Shown here piece after piece: positions 27,850 to 36,639 of a DNA stretch of 64,000 nucleotides. Every line of letters begins with the position of its first letter. Position 1 is the stretch's first letter. The stretch is taken from NCBI RefSeq assembly GCF_050315115.1, contig NZ_JBNPOJ010000004.1, positions 1-64,000 of the forward strand. The letters are read 5' to 3'. The translations under genes and the position numbers were made by a program. The notes beneath the pieces were generated by a model. The model made no database searches and was not told the DNA's origin. It worked only from the letters and a program-made list of their open reading frames with translations. Source of the DNA: Peptoniphilus_A sp022767005 (GTDB taxonomy: Bacteria; Bacillota; Clostridia; Tissierellales; Peptoniphilaceae).

Positions 27850-29043
27850 TCAATAATAATATCCATCTATATGGATTTTTGAATTAGGAGAACCACCATA
27901 TCTTGATGAGTAATAACCTGAATATTTATCAGTATGTGCTGTTACAGTTGGATCTCCACCTTTGTTATAAACTACTATAAAATGATAAAAGTTTCCATTG
28001 CTTCCAAGTTGTATTATATCTCCTGATTCTAAAGCTCCAAAAGTACTTGATATACTACCAGACGGACCCTTTGTGCTATTATTTAATAAGAAAGACCTTA
28101 GTTCATTAACACTGTCCAAGAGCTACTTCTATCTCTTTAGCTTCTATAAAACCAATAATTTGAACCAGCTATTCTTGAGCCTCTTTTCGCATACATTGTC
28201 TTGCAACCTGAATAAAGTACTTGTGAAGCATAATTTGTACAATCCTCGCCATAACCTTCAAAGTTTGCATAATTAGGGTTGAATCCTTCAAACCAATCGT
28301 CCTGATATGTTCTCATTGTCTTTCTTTGAGCACTTGAAAAACTACTGTATCTTGTTCTTCTCAAAACTATTTTTGTTTGTTCAGTATAAGCTAATTGCTC
28401 ATTATTTATCTCTTCAACATATTTTTCAAATTTTTTAATACTATTCTCAAAATCATAGCTATTATTTTTTTTGTAACTTCTAGTTAAAGAATTTTTATAT
28501 TCATAATTTTTTAATTCTATTAAATCATTTGTAGAACGAATAACCTGATTATTTAATAGTGTTCCAGCTGATAAATCATTTGTTGTAGCTGCAATTATTA
28601 ATCCTGTTTCCTTATTGATTACGATAGAGTTAAAATATTCTAAGCTTGATTTTAAATCTCCATCTAAAAAATTTATTGCAACTGTTAATATTACTCCATA
28701 TTAGTTTTAAGTCGTCAATGTTAACTTTTGAAACTTCATTATCACTGAACACTTTTAAAATTTGACTTGGAACATAGTTTACGGCTAATTGTTCTTCTTT
28801 AGAAAGAGAATTATACCAGTTTAACCACTCCATATCTTCATCCGAAAATCTAAGTGATTGTTGTGATTGTGCTGGCTCATAGTTTACACTTAATTGTTCC
28901 TCTTTACTTAGACCATTAAACCATTCTTGCCATTCTTTAGGGCTGACTTTTGAGTTATTATTTGCTGATGAAGCAAATACATTTGTTGCCATTGCTGTTA
29001 ACAACATCACCATGGCTATTAATAGAGTAAATCTTCTCTTCAT
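27850..29043 (-). pseudogene. Decayed exported Amidase_6-like cysteine hydrolase (copy 1)
   Basis: Three frames join into one protein. From the ATG at 29043 comes a signal peptide (MKRRFTLLIAM..VFA) and two repeats of a W-x2-W-x3-LSKEEQLxVNYxPxQ motif. The frame shifts near 28698, then stays open through a helical region into a domain with FEGYGEDCTNYASQVLY, the catalytic-cysteine motif of the putative amidase family PF12671. A stop interrupts at 28137-28139 and another shift near 28118 leads to the final SGDIIQLGSNGNFYHFIVVY part with the histidine. The N-terminal 50 residues are almost identical to copy 2 (30956-32189). Probably non-functional unless the breaks are sequencing errors. Confidence 0.8.
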
Positions 29044-29049
29044 TTCTTA

Positions 29050-29192
29050 CCTCCTCATTTAATTTTGCTTAACCTCAATATATTTGACATTAAAATCAAA
29101 TAAATTCTATTTTTCCAACTACTGTTTCTTGCTATATTATAGAATATAGCATCTAAACTAATAACCGTTCTTATACCTCTGAGGATTACTAT
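29050..29192 (-). repeat. Duplicated leader, copy 1, with two dyads
   Basis: About 115-140 bp are nearly the same upstream of three exported-protein genes. This copy has AATATATTTGA / TCAAATAAATT (29077-29087 and 29096-29106, one mismatch) and the palindrome GCTATATT-ATAG-AATATAGC (29131-29150), which on the minus strand contains TATAAT. The second dyad probably overlaps the -10 box. Confidence 0.75.
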
Positions 29193-29249
29193 AATTCATA
29201 AAGTTTAAACCACTTTCATATATTTGAAGCACAAATCTTAACACACAGT

Positions 29250-29425
29250 TATCCACTACAATTTGGACACATAAATATTCCTTGTACATCTAAATCAAAT
29301 ACTTAAAATGTACAAACGCCAAGCGCATTTGAAATCTCGTTAACAGTTTTTGGACTTGGAATTGTTTTTCCCGTATCTATTTTATTCATGATTTGTTACA
29401 TTATCCGTATTTTTCAACATCATTC
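29250..29425 (-). pseudogene. Remnant of an XRE-type regulator, copy 1
   Basis: On the minus strand the fragment reads MNKIDTGKTIPSPKTVNEI then SNALGV, the end of a Cro/C1 helix-turn-helix (recognition helix, ETGKTIPSP type), followed by a stop and, after it, a CPNC pair. No intact start or frame remains. A second fragment with the same relation to a leader lies at 30765-30945. The rest of 29193-29503 shows no gene. Confidence 0.5.
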
Positions 29426-29503
29426 AGTCTAGTTTTTTAATGAAGCTTCAAGAATATACCCTTTCTATCCTTATCAGTCTTTGCTTACTCATCCACATCT
29501 TCA

Positions 29504-29881
29504 TCACTCTTCAATAGGAGGATACTTGCACTTACCATCCCAAGGATATTCTAATGTAAGAGAATTTTTTTCATCGATAATAGTTAATGTCATTCTATTA
29601 AATTTCAATGATTCGCCTTTTTTATGCGTCCACACATCATAATGATAATAATATTTATTGTTTATATCATCATTAAAAGTTACAACTACCAAGTATCCTC
29701 CCTGTTTCCAGTCTTTAATAAATCTTTTACTAGAAATATTATCGATAGCTATTCCTTGTTTAGTTATATAATTTTCGAAGCTTCTTTGTGCTAATTTTTT
29801 TTGCAATGGATATTGGTATATAGCTGTACCAAGTATGATTATAACTACTACTAGTAATATCATCTTTTTTTTCTTTATCAT
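29504..29881 (-). CDS. DUF3139-like small membrane-anchored protein
   Basis: The 125-aa product has an N-terminal membrane anchor (KKMILLVVVIIILGTAIY, about 5-22) and an extracytoplasmic part with YLVVVTFNDD and YYYHYDVWTHKKGE, which resembles the DUF3139 family of Firmicutes. Function unknown. It starts 12 bp after the stop of the C92-like hydrolase gene, so it probably shares that transcript. Intact. Confidence 0.6.
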   Translation of the reverse strand: MIKKKKMILLVVVIIILGTAIYQYPLQKKLAQRSFENYITKQGIAIDNISSKRFIKDWKQGGYLVVVTFNDDINNKYYYHYDVWTHKKGESLKFNRMTLTIIDEKNSLTLEYPWDGKCKYPPIEE

Positions 29882-29892
29882 AATACTAAGTC

Positions 29893-30621
29893 CTAGTAAG
29901 TGTGCTTGTAGCTTAAACTGTGTATTGTATCTGGTAAATCATATGGTAACCTGTATCCTATTGTTGGACCGTTAACTTGATGGGATGATGGACCATAATA
30001 ATACGCTTGCCATACCAATTTAGAACAATAAGTGACGTCTGTACTAGCTAAATTACCAGTTATCTTATATTCTGCATTAGAACCCGAATAAGTATTAACT
30101 GCCCAATTTGCAGCCGCATTAGCTACCATACTGCTATTATGTCTATATACTTTTGTCCATGAACTTCTGTTTTTATTTGTGTAGTTGTTATGCCAGCTAG
30201 AAAAAGCAATATATCCTGGATGATATCCTGGTCCTGCAATGTGGAAAACATACCCACTAGAAGTTGCAATCCCAGCATGCCCTAAAATCCCAGCTGAACT
30301 TGTCCCATTTGTTATTATAACGTCTCCCTTTTTAGGTGTAAAACTTGCTCTTGCCATTGTGGCATCAGAAGAATACACTTCATAAAAATCTGTTGAGTTA
30401 GATAGTATATCTTCTAGTTTCTGAGAGGACTCTACTAGATTTTTCCACTCGTCATAACTAACATCTTCTCCTAATATGCCCTCCCTTATATACTGTTCAT
30501 ATTGAGTATACGAAGTATTGGCTTGATTATTTTCTTGTGCTAATGCTGAACTAGGTAAGAATATTCCAACCACCAGACATAGTATTAACGAAGCCATCCA
30601 AAATTTATTAAACTTTTTCAT
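29893..30621 (-). CDS. Exported papain-like cysteine hydrolase (YiiX/NlpC-P60-like)
   Basis: I chose the ATG at 30621 because ATGGAGGTAATT precedes it; the frame opens five codons earlier. The 242-aa product has a signal peptide (MKKFNKFWMASLILC to SALA, about 1-28). GDVIITNG then GHAGIA supplies the histidine, and YCSKLVWQAYY near 200 the cysteine; that His-before-Cys order is the circularly permuted papain fold of YiiX/YaeF-type enzymes. Targets could be peptidoglycan or amide-linked lipids. It is the only intact hydrolase of the three that carry the duplicated leader. Confidence 0.72.
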   Translation of the reverse strand: MKKFNKFWMASLILCLVVGIFLPSSALAQENNQANTSYTQYEQYIREGILGEDVSYDEWKNLVESSQKLEDILSNSTDFYEVYSSDATMARASFTPKKGDVIITNGTSSAGILGHAGIATSSGYVFHIAGPGYHPGYIAFSSWHNNYTNKNRSSWTKVYRHNSSMVANAAANWAVNTYSGSNAEYKITGNLASTDVTYCSKLVWQAYYYGPSSHQVNGPTIGYRLPYDLPDTIHSLSYKHTY

Positions 30622-30629
30622 AATTACCT

Positions 30630-30770
30630 CCATCATATAATTTTGTTTAACCTCAATATATTTGACATTAAAATCAAATATATTCTATTTTTCCAACTGT
30701 TGTTTCTAGCTATATTATAGAATATAGCATCTAAACTAATCGCCGTTCTTATACCTCTAAGGATTTAAAT
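30630..30770 (-). repeat. Duplicated leader, copy 2, with two perfect dyads
   Basis: The dyad AATATATTTGA-N8-TCAAATATATT (30655-30665 and 30674-30684) is perfect, as is GCTATATT-ATAG-AATATAGC (30709-30728). Copies 2 and 3 differ in few bases over about 115 bp. Either dyad could be a repressor operator or an RNA stem in the 5' leader. Confidence 0.78.
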
Positions 30771-30945
30771 ATACCATTTAATCGCCTCTGTACCTACATG
30801 ACACTGCTCACACTCAAATTTATCAAAACCAAATAATGAATAAATACATGTACTTAGTTTATTTGCAATTTCTATTCCTACTGGAATCGTTGGTTGAGCT
30901 TCTGTTCCAAAAGACTAATGTATTGTCTTGTTACACTTAACTCAT
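30765..30945 (-). pseudogene. Remnant of an XRE-type regulator, copy 2
   Basis: On the minus strand ELSVTRQYISLLEQK is a helix-turn-helix recognition segment; after a frame shift near 30915 it continues AQPTIPVGIEIANKLSTCI and ends with FDKFECEQCHVG. The 5' part is missing. It lies between decayed hydrolase copy 2 and leader copy 2, so the duplicated unit may once have been regulator plus leader plus exported hydrolase. The rest of 30637-30955 shows nothing else. Confidence 0.55.
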
Positions 30946-30955
30946 CAAACCCTAG

Positions 30956-32189
30956 TTATAATTTATAAACGACATATACTCTTACTTTAACATTATCTCC
31001 ACTAAGCCATCTTACACCTGTTTTTTCATTATCGACTCTACCTGAATGGTTTCTTACGCCAACATCTTTTCTATTATTGTCGAAGCCAGTGATTATTAAA
31101 GTATGATATGCGCTATCTTTAGAGTTTAAAAAAGATATAGGGTATCCAGCTTGTGCATAGTTGTATAACCTTGAAAGTTCTCCATTTTTACTCAGATCGA
31201 AATCCTTATAAGCATATGATCTTGTGACCCAGTGCCACTTAAACATATTTGCACCACGCCACGTAGAAGATACTTTGCTTGGTTTTTTTCTGAACCATAA
31301 GAAAACCAGTTTCTACTATCGTCTATTTTAGGATATTTGTGTTTCATCTTTTTTTCTCCCGCATACAGACATTGAGAAACAAAATTAGCACAATCAACAC
31401 CCAATCAGGAAAGGTGGGATTATAATTCTCCCAATACTTTTTTGCATAAGCAACACCTTTTGAAGCTGCATCTTTTTCAGAGTTTCTATATAAAATGTTT
31501 GTTTTCAAATATTTTTTAGCAATTGTTTCGTCGAAATTATCTCCTGATTCCATATCTTCAATATATAACAATGCTGATTCTTTGACTTCGTTTGGTAAAC
31601 TATTAATATGTCTTTTTAGAATATTTATATTTTCTTCTGTCGTGTCCAAAGTAGCGTAGTAATTAGGCTTGAGATTTTTATTTATATAGTCGACAATGGC
31701 TTCATACCCATCAGGTTCTTTAGCTGAGCGGATTATAATATCCTTAGCTTCATACTCTGAATCATCAATCATATACTCTATCTTATTTAACATATTCGCT
31801 TTTGCTTTTTCTGCGATAGCCTTATTTGAAAGATTTGGATACATACCCCTGTACATATTGAAAATCTCAATATAAGATGATATATATTGATTTATAGACT
31901 TTTTTTCCATGGTCGGATATAGGTTCTGTAGTTCTGTCAGAAAGGTTTTGGTTTCATATTTGTCGTCAATATTAACTTTTGAAACTTCATTAGCACTAAG
32001 TGCTTTTAAAACTTGACTTGGCTCATAGTTTACACTTAATTGTTCCTCTTTGCTTAGACCATTAAACCATTCTTGCCATTCTTTAGGGCTGACTTTTGAG
32101 TTATTATTTGCTGATGAAGCAAATACATTTGTTGCCATCGCTGTTAACAGCATCACCATGGCTATTAATAGAGCAAATCTTCTCTTCAT
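30956..32189 (-). pseudogene. Decayed exported Amidase_6-like cysteine hydrolase (copy 2)
   Basis: The start is the ATG at 32189 (MKRRFALL), after GAGGAGG. A signal peptide, one copy of the LSKEEQLSVNYEP motif and a long helical region follow to NPTFPDW, where a one-base shift near 31402 moves to GVDCANFVSQCLYAGEK, the PF12671 catalytic-cysteine motif. A second shift falls in a run of seven A (31283-31289) and leads to STWRGANMFKWHW and the end of the domain, with HTLIITGF as the histidine segment. Restoring eight A would rejoin the last two parts. Related to copy 1 over the N-terminal half. Confidence 0.8.
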
Positions 32190-32199
32190 TTCTAACCTC

Positions 32200-32338
32200 C
32201 TCATATAATTTTGCTTAACCTCAATATATTTGACATTAAAATCAAATATATTCTATTTTTCCAACTGTTGTTTCTAGTTATATTATAAAATATAGCATCT
32301 AAACTAATCGCCATTACTATATCTCATAGGATTTAAAT
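32200..32338 (-). repeat. Duplicated leader, copy 3
   Basis: It has the perfect AATATATTTGA-N8-TCAAATATATT dyad (32223-32233 and 32242-32252); the second palindrome (32277-32296) carries substitutions. It stands between the BlaR1-like gene (ending 32358) and hydrolase copy 2. Confidence 0.75.
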
Positions 32339-32357
32339 CCATTATTTCACCTCCTAT

Positions 32358-33731
32358 CTATCTTACATATGAGTTTATCTTTACCTTTCCTGATAATGTT
32401 GTATTTGTTTGATTAATAATTGTAACTATATATTTACTACCTCTATAAGCTTTTACTTTTAATGTTGAGTCTGAAGCAAATCTTTCATCATAGATAATTT
32501 TTCCATCCTCTTCAATAATTACCTGATATTTAATTCCACCTGAGCAAGACATATCTTTTAATCTAACTGTAAATCCATCATGGACTGGACCTATCCATGT
32601 ATCCATGTTAAATTCATAGTCTATCTTATCAAATCTACTTAATCTTATATTCTCATCAACATTTGCTGCTCTAAGACCTGTCCTCGATACTTCTCCTAAT
32701 TCTAACTTTTGATACTCTTCGTCACTTATTATTTGAACCCTATCTCCAAATTCCGAGTTTATATTAGTGACTATATCACCTTTTGTATCAATCCTATCTT
32801 GATTTAGGTCGGTCACATTGGCGAATACCGGTAAGCAAAATGTAAACGCAAACATAAAAACCATCAAACCTGCAAGTGTCTTTTTCCATTTTTTCATAAT
32901 AAGCATCCTTTCTTTATTTGGGTTTAAATTTAAAACAAAATTATTTGTATTGCTTTTTATTCCTAATAACTTTAGCATTGACATGCAATATTCTTTTCTA
33001 TTTTTTATTGTGTCGCCTAATTGTTGAACCACTAGCTTATCGCAATTTATTTCTATATCTTGGTCTATATATTTAAAGCTCAGCCATAAGAGTGGATTGT
33101 ACCAATATAGGCAAGCTAAAATATTTATTAGGTGGTTTAGTAAGATGTGAAATTTCCTTATGTGCATTAGTTCATGGATCAAAACATGGTCTAGTAATTT
33201 TTCATCAGCTAGGATATGATCTTGTAGGATTATCTTGGGTTTTAAAATGCCAAAGGTAAGGGGAGTTTTTAAATTGTTATTGATATAAATCTTTACTTTT
33301 CTTTTTAATCCAAATTCACTTATTTTTTCCTTGCATAAAGTATTGTGGGTAAGGGTAGAGCCTTTCATAACTTTATTGAATTTACTTATTTTTATTCCCA
33401 AATAAGTAAAAATCAAAATCGAACCTATTAGTCGGTTTAGTTTAAAAAATATATAGCCTAGTTTACTTACTAACCAGCATAAGCAATAATTAAAAAAATT
33501 TGTTAGAATAAGTAAATATGATAAAATACTATTTTCCTTGGCACAATCTATTCCTATCATAAGTTCATAGGGACTTATTAAATAGATTAATAAGACCATC
33601 CACAAAATAATGCTTGCTGACCTAAAGGCTTTTTTATTTAAGGTTGGTCTAACTAAAAGAATAACAACTAGCAAAAAAAGGCTTTTTATAGATTTTTCTA
33701 GAATAATTACCCTAACTAGACTTATTGCCAT
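32358..33731 (-). CDS. BlaR1/M56-like membrane metalloprotease sensor with a non-PBP outer domain
   Basis: Start chosen at the ATG at 33731 (MAISLVRV), preceded by GAGGAAGA and overlapping the BlaI-like stop; a TTG 30 bp up is less likely. Three N-terminal membrane spans, then the zinc motif HELMH at 186-190 in the M56 loop, then a fourth span (MVFMFAFTFCLPVFA) and an outer domain of about 155 residues. In BlaR1/MecR1 this outer domain is a penicillin-binding transpeptidase fold with SxxK; here I see no such motifs, only a short beta-rich domain, so the ligand is unknown. The protease would cleave or trigger loss of the BlaI-like repressor. Confidence 0.82.
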   Translation of the reverse strand: MAISLVRVIILEKSIKSLFLLVVILLVRPTLNKKAFRSASIILWMVLLIYLISPYELMIGIDCAKENSILSYLLILTNFFNYCLCWLVSKLGYIFFKLNRLIGSILIFTYLGIKISKFNKVMKGSTLTHNTLCKEKISEFGLKRKVKIYINNNLKTPLTFGILKPKIILQDHILADEKLLDHVLIHELMHIRKFHILLNHLINILACLYWYNPLLWLSFKYIDQDIEINCDKLVVQQLGDTIKNRKEYCMSMLKLLGIKSNTNNFVLNLNPNKERMLIMKKWKKTLAGLMVFMFAFTFCLPVFANVTDLNQDRIDTKGDIVTNINSEFGDRVQIISDEEYQKLELGEVSRTGLRAANVDENIRLSRFDKIDYEFNMDTWIGPVHDGFTVRLKDMSCSGGIKYQVIIEEDGKIIYDERFASDSTLKVKAYRGSKYIVTIINQTNTTLSGKVKINSYVR

Positions 33732-34125
33732 TCTTGTCTTCCTCTTGGTCCTCTTCGCCAAAGCTAGCTATTAATTTTTTCATCCCTTCTATTTCTTCTT
33801 TTGTAACTTCCTCGTTTTGTAAAAACGTTTTACACATATTTAAAAGCGATCCTTTAAAAAGTTTATGAAAGGCTTCTTTTTGCTTATTCAAAAGGGCATC
33901 TTCCCTTAATACAAGGACCCTAATTGTGTATTTAGGATATCTCCTAGCTATCGCCCCTTTTTCTACTAATCTTCCAAGAAAGGTGTAGCAAGATGTTTTG
34001 CTTATATTGTGCCTTTCCATTAATATTTTTGATAAGGCAAGAGCTTGGATTTCTCCATTTTCATCTAAGACATCGCCTTTCCACAATTCTTCCATTACTA
34101 GTAGTTCTCCATCTGAAAATTCCAA
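33712..34125 (-). CDS. BlaI/MecI-type transcriptional repressor
   Basis: The 137-aa protein has the N-terminal winged helix of the BlaI/MecI/CopY family (DGELLVMEELW, then SKTSCYTFLGRLVEKGAI and a YPKYTIRV wing) and a C-terminal dimer helix region. It overlaps the M56 sensor gene by 20 bp, the standard repressor-sensor order. Targets are probably its own promoter and perhaps the neighbouring exported hydrolase genes. The classic TACA-N2-TGTA operator was not found by eye. Confidence 0.85.
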   Translation of the reverse strand: MEFSDGELLVMEELWKGDVLDENGEIQALALSKILMERHNISKTSCYTFLGRLVEKGAIARRYPKYTIRVLVLREDALLNKQKEAFHKLFKGSLLNMCKTFLQNEEVTKEEIEGMKKLIASFGEEDQEEDKNGNKSS

Positions 34126-34198
34126 CTATATTACCTCCTATATAAATTACAGTTTCATTAGTTTTTATATTTTTATATATTTAATTATTTTCGCTCTG

Positions 34199-34226
34199 AG
34201 TATATTATAGATTAAAAAAAAGTCAA
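34199..34226 (-). promoter_or_regulatory. Promoter of the BlaI/BlaR1-like operon
   Basis: On the minus strand TTGACT (34226-34221) and TATACT (34204-34199) are 16 bp apart, a good sigma-A promoter about 75 bp before the ATG at 34125. The -35 overlaps the small dyad GTCAA-N5-TTGAC (34222-34236), a possible operator. Confidence 0.65.
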
Positions 34227-34293
34227 GTGTTTTGACCATTTAAAATAATGTTTTTTTATTTTAATACATATCTGTTCCATTTTAAATTTCTTT

Positions 34294-34500
34294 TTAAAAT
34301 TCATCTTCAAAACTAATAATATCATTAGGAGTGCAAGATAAAGCCTTACATATTCTTTCTAAATTCTTAAATGTAATTAGTATATCCTTGCCCATTTGTG
34401 CCATAACATTTGTTGTAAGTCCTGCCATAGCAATTACATCAGTTTTCTTTAAACATTTTTTCGCTAATTGTATCCATAATGGTTTATAGTTAAGTGCCAT
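34294..34500 (-). CDS. Small Cro/C1-type helix-turn-helix regulator
   Basis: The 68-aa protein is a compact XRE domain of the YozG type: PLWIQLAKKCLKKTD, helix-turn-helix with GLTTNVMAQMGKD and the closing NLERICKALSCTPNDIIS. A paralogue at 46625-46843 (same length class, IWVELAKRELMKTE) stands at the other side of the mobile element. AGGG lies 6 nt before the ATG. Likely controls element genes, but the target is not known. Confidence 0.8.
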   Translation of the reverse strand: MALNYKPLWIQLAKKCLKKTDVIAMAGLTTNVMAQMGKDILITFKNLERICKALSCTPNDIISFEDEF

Positions 34501-34647
34501 AATATCCCTATTTTTCTCTTTGTTAAATTTATTTAATTATAGTATAAATATTGATTTCATTCAATCTTACATTGATTTAGTGTTTTGTTTTAGAGAATTT
34601 GTTGTGTTATTCCATCCTTATTTTGCCATTAGCTGCTTTATCCCTAC

Positions 34648-36288
34648 TTAGAGGTGGTATTTTATATTTAATTCTTTGGTGTTTAGTAGAAAATTGTAGA
34701 AGATTTCAACGGTTTGAACGACTTCACCGTCTATAATCTCTTTTTCATAGACAAAAATTTTGTCGATGAGTTCGTTGAGAATGTGTCTATCCAGTTTTTT
34801 AATGTTCTGATATTTTTTGATGGATTCTATCCATTTGCTGATGTTGATATCTTTGCTTTCGGAATTTTTTATCTTTTCCTCATTGACCTTTATTCGTTCA
34901 AGTAGAATATTTTGCTCTTTTTGCGTTTTTTCCATCAAGCGATTGAAGTTTGTTTCATTGATCCTTTTGTCAATCCAGTCATCATAGAGTCTTTCAACTT
35001 TCGTTTCAAGCTCCTTGTATCTAAGGCTATCTTCTTCAATCATCTGTCCGGCAAGCACGACCTGACTGTCTAATTCTTCCTCTTGGTTTAACTCTAATAT
35101 CTTCAGGACTTCTTTTTCATCTTTCAAGGCAAGTTTTGCATTGCTCCTGATATCCTCCAAAACTACCCTGTAGACTTCATCATACATAATGCGGTGTTGA
35201 CTGCAAAAGTCTTTGCCGTATCTTCTGTATGTGTTGCAAGTAAAGAGTTTTTCCTTTTTCTTAGAGTTATTCCTTGCAAGATTTAATGACTTGCCACAGT
35301 CGGGGCATTTAATCAGTCTGGCAAACAAGCTGAGTTCTCCTGTTTTAAAAGGTCTTTTTCTGCTTTTCAGCTTTTCATTGGCTATCTCAAAGGTATCTTC
35401 ATCAATCAAAGCCTCGTGCATATCTTCAACTACAAGCCATTCTTCTTGAGGTTTATCGGATATCCAACCGATTTTGAATTTATGATTGGCTTTCTGTGAT
35501 GCAATATGCCCTAAATAAACAGGGTTTTGTATCATCTCTGTGAGCGTTGTGCAATCCCATACATATTCGCCACCCTCCATAGTCTTTTCCCATTTGGTAA
35601 CGGCATTTCGTAAGCTCTTTTTTCTGTTCCACCATGTCGGGGTAGGGATTTTTTCTTCTCTCAGTAAAGTTCTGATATATTGCACTCCATAACCTCTTGC
35701 AGCATAGTCAAAAATCTTTTCAACTATCCATGATGTTTCTTCATCAATCACTAAAAGGTGAGGATTGTTTTCATCTTTCTTGTAGCCGAAGGGTGCAAGG
35801 CAACCTGTAAACTTCCCTTGTTTCGCCCTTGTGTAATAAGCAGATTTCATTTTCTTTGATACATCTCTTGAATAAAATTCATTCAGAACATTCTTAAAGG
35901 GGACTATCTCATTGTTATCCTGATTGGTATCCACACCGTCATTGACAGCGATATACCTGACACCGTTTTTCGGGAAAAATTCTTCCGTAAACTTTCCTGT
36001 TTGCAAATAATTTCTTCCAAGCCTTGATAAGTCTTTAGTGATGACCGTATCAATTTTTTTAGCCTTGATATCGACAAGCATTCTCTGAAAGTCGGGTCTG
36101 TCAATATTAAGTCCTGTATAGCCGTCATCTACATAGATATCAGCGATTGTCCAATTTCTCTGCTTGCAGTAATCAATGAGCATATCCCTTTGGTTTTGTA
36201 TACTGGCACTCTCTCCTTTCTTAAACTCATCGTCTTTTGAAAGACGGCAATAAATTGCCACACGATTGGTTTGAAAATCACTTTGCAT
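34648..36288 (-). CDS. Large serine recombinase of a mobilizable/conjugative element
   Basis: The 546-aa protein has a resolvase domain with the nucleophile S17 (IYCRLSKDDE) and the IQNQRDML motif, a recombinase domain (about 165-270, APFGYKKDEN then NPVYLGH), a zinc-ribbon (CPDCGKSL ... FTCNTYRRYGKDFC) and a long coiled coil, the standard layout of TndX/TnpX-type integrases of Firmicutes elements. It excises and integrates the element through a circular intermediate. It would normally sit at one end of its element, which suggests an end near 34500-34650, but I could not identify attachment sites. Base composition is richer in G+C than the flanking core genes. Confidence 0.93.
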   Translation of the reverse strand: MQSDFQTNRVAIYCRLSKDDEFKKGESASIQNQRDMLIDYCKQRNWTIADIYVDDGYTGLNIDRPDFQRMLVDIKAKKIDTVITKDLSRLGRNYLQTGKFTEEFFPKNGVRYIAVNDGVDTNQDNNEIVPFKNVLNEFYSRDVSKKMKSAYYTRAKQGKFTGCLAPFGYKKDENNPHLLVIDEETSWIVEKIFDYAARGYGVQYIRTLLREEKIPTPTWWNRKKSLRNAVTKWEKTMEGGEYVWDCTTLTEMIQNPVYLGHIASQKANHKFKIGWISDKPQEEWLVVEDMHEALIDEDTFEIANEKLKSRKRPFKTGELSLFARLIKCPDCGKSLNLARNNSKKKEKLFTCNTYRRYGKDFCSQHRIMYDEVYRVVLEDIRSNAKLALKDEKEVLKILELNQEEELDSQVVLAGQMIEEDSLRYKELETKVERLYDDWIDKRINETNFNRLMEKTQKEQNILLERIKVNEEKIKNSESKDINISKWIESIKKYQNIKKLDRHILNELIDKIFVYEKEIIDGEVVQTVEIFYNFLLNTKELNIKYHL

Positions 36289-36290
36289 TG

Positions 36291-36494
36291 CTATTCCTCC
36301 TTATTTGGAGGGTTAAGCAAGCAAGATTGAGTTGAATTATTTGTATTATACTCCTTTCCTTTTATTATTGCAATACTATCTTTCTTATTAGAAACATAAC
36401 TGTCTTTCAGTATCAAGGAAGCAAAGGCTTGTGCCGGTGTTCTTCCTTTTCTATATTTTCTCTTAACAATAATTTCCGTTTTCTTTTTATTCAT
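36291..36494 (-). CDS. TnpW-like small transposon-encoded protein
   Basis: The 67-aa basic product (KTEIIVKRKYRKGRTPAQAFASLIL) resembles the TnpW family of small proteins encoded just before large serine recombinases in Firmicutes elements. Function of the family is not known to me. AAAGGAG stands 6 nt before the ATG; the stop is 2 bp before the recombinase ATG, so they are co-transcribed. Upstream is a set of TTGTAAC repeats. Confidence 0.65.
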   Translation of the reverse strand: MNKKKTEIIVKRKYRKGRTPAQAFASLILKDSYVSNKKDSIAIIKGKEYNTNNSTQSCLLNPPNKEE

Positions 36495-36520
36495 ATCTGC
36501 TCCTTTCCGGGAAATGAAAA

Positions 36521-36550
36521 TTGTAACTTTGTAACCTTGTAACTTGTAAC
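36521..36550. repeat. Four TTGTAAC direct repeats upstream of the tnpW-recombinase operon
   Basis: TTGTAAC occurs at 36521, 36529, 36537 and 36544 (steps of 8, 8 and 7). Another GTAAC-rich pair (GGTTACAGTTACAAA) lies near 36667-36681. The cluster is 27-56 bp before the TnpW-like start, where a promoter or operator is expected. Function is inference. Confidence 0.6.
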
Positions 36551-36593
36551 CGAAGTTTTAAAACCTCTTAAATCAAGACCGTAAAAACTAAAA

Positions 36594-36639
36594 AAGCCTG
36601 ACTTTGCAAGGGTTTTAGCCTTTGCAAAAAATCAAGCTT
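36594..36639 (-). terminator. Terminator after the DnaC-like gene
   Basis: AAGCCTGACTTTGCAAGGG pairs with CCTTTGCAAAAAATCAAGCTT (few mismatches); on the minus strand the stem is followed by TTTTTTAGTTTTT. Confidence 0.75.

Noticed and set aside
32882..32900. Separate secreted protein starting at the internal ATG (MKKWKKTLAG) of the M56 gene
   Set aside because: An AAAGAAAGGA precedes it, but the hydrophobic segment fits the fourth span of BlaR1-like sensors in the same open frame; treated as one protein.
34500..34647. Attachment site of the serine recombinase at the element end
   Set aside because: No convincing direct repeat with the right side (46844-47004 or 47500-47840) could be found by eye, so no att site is called.
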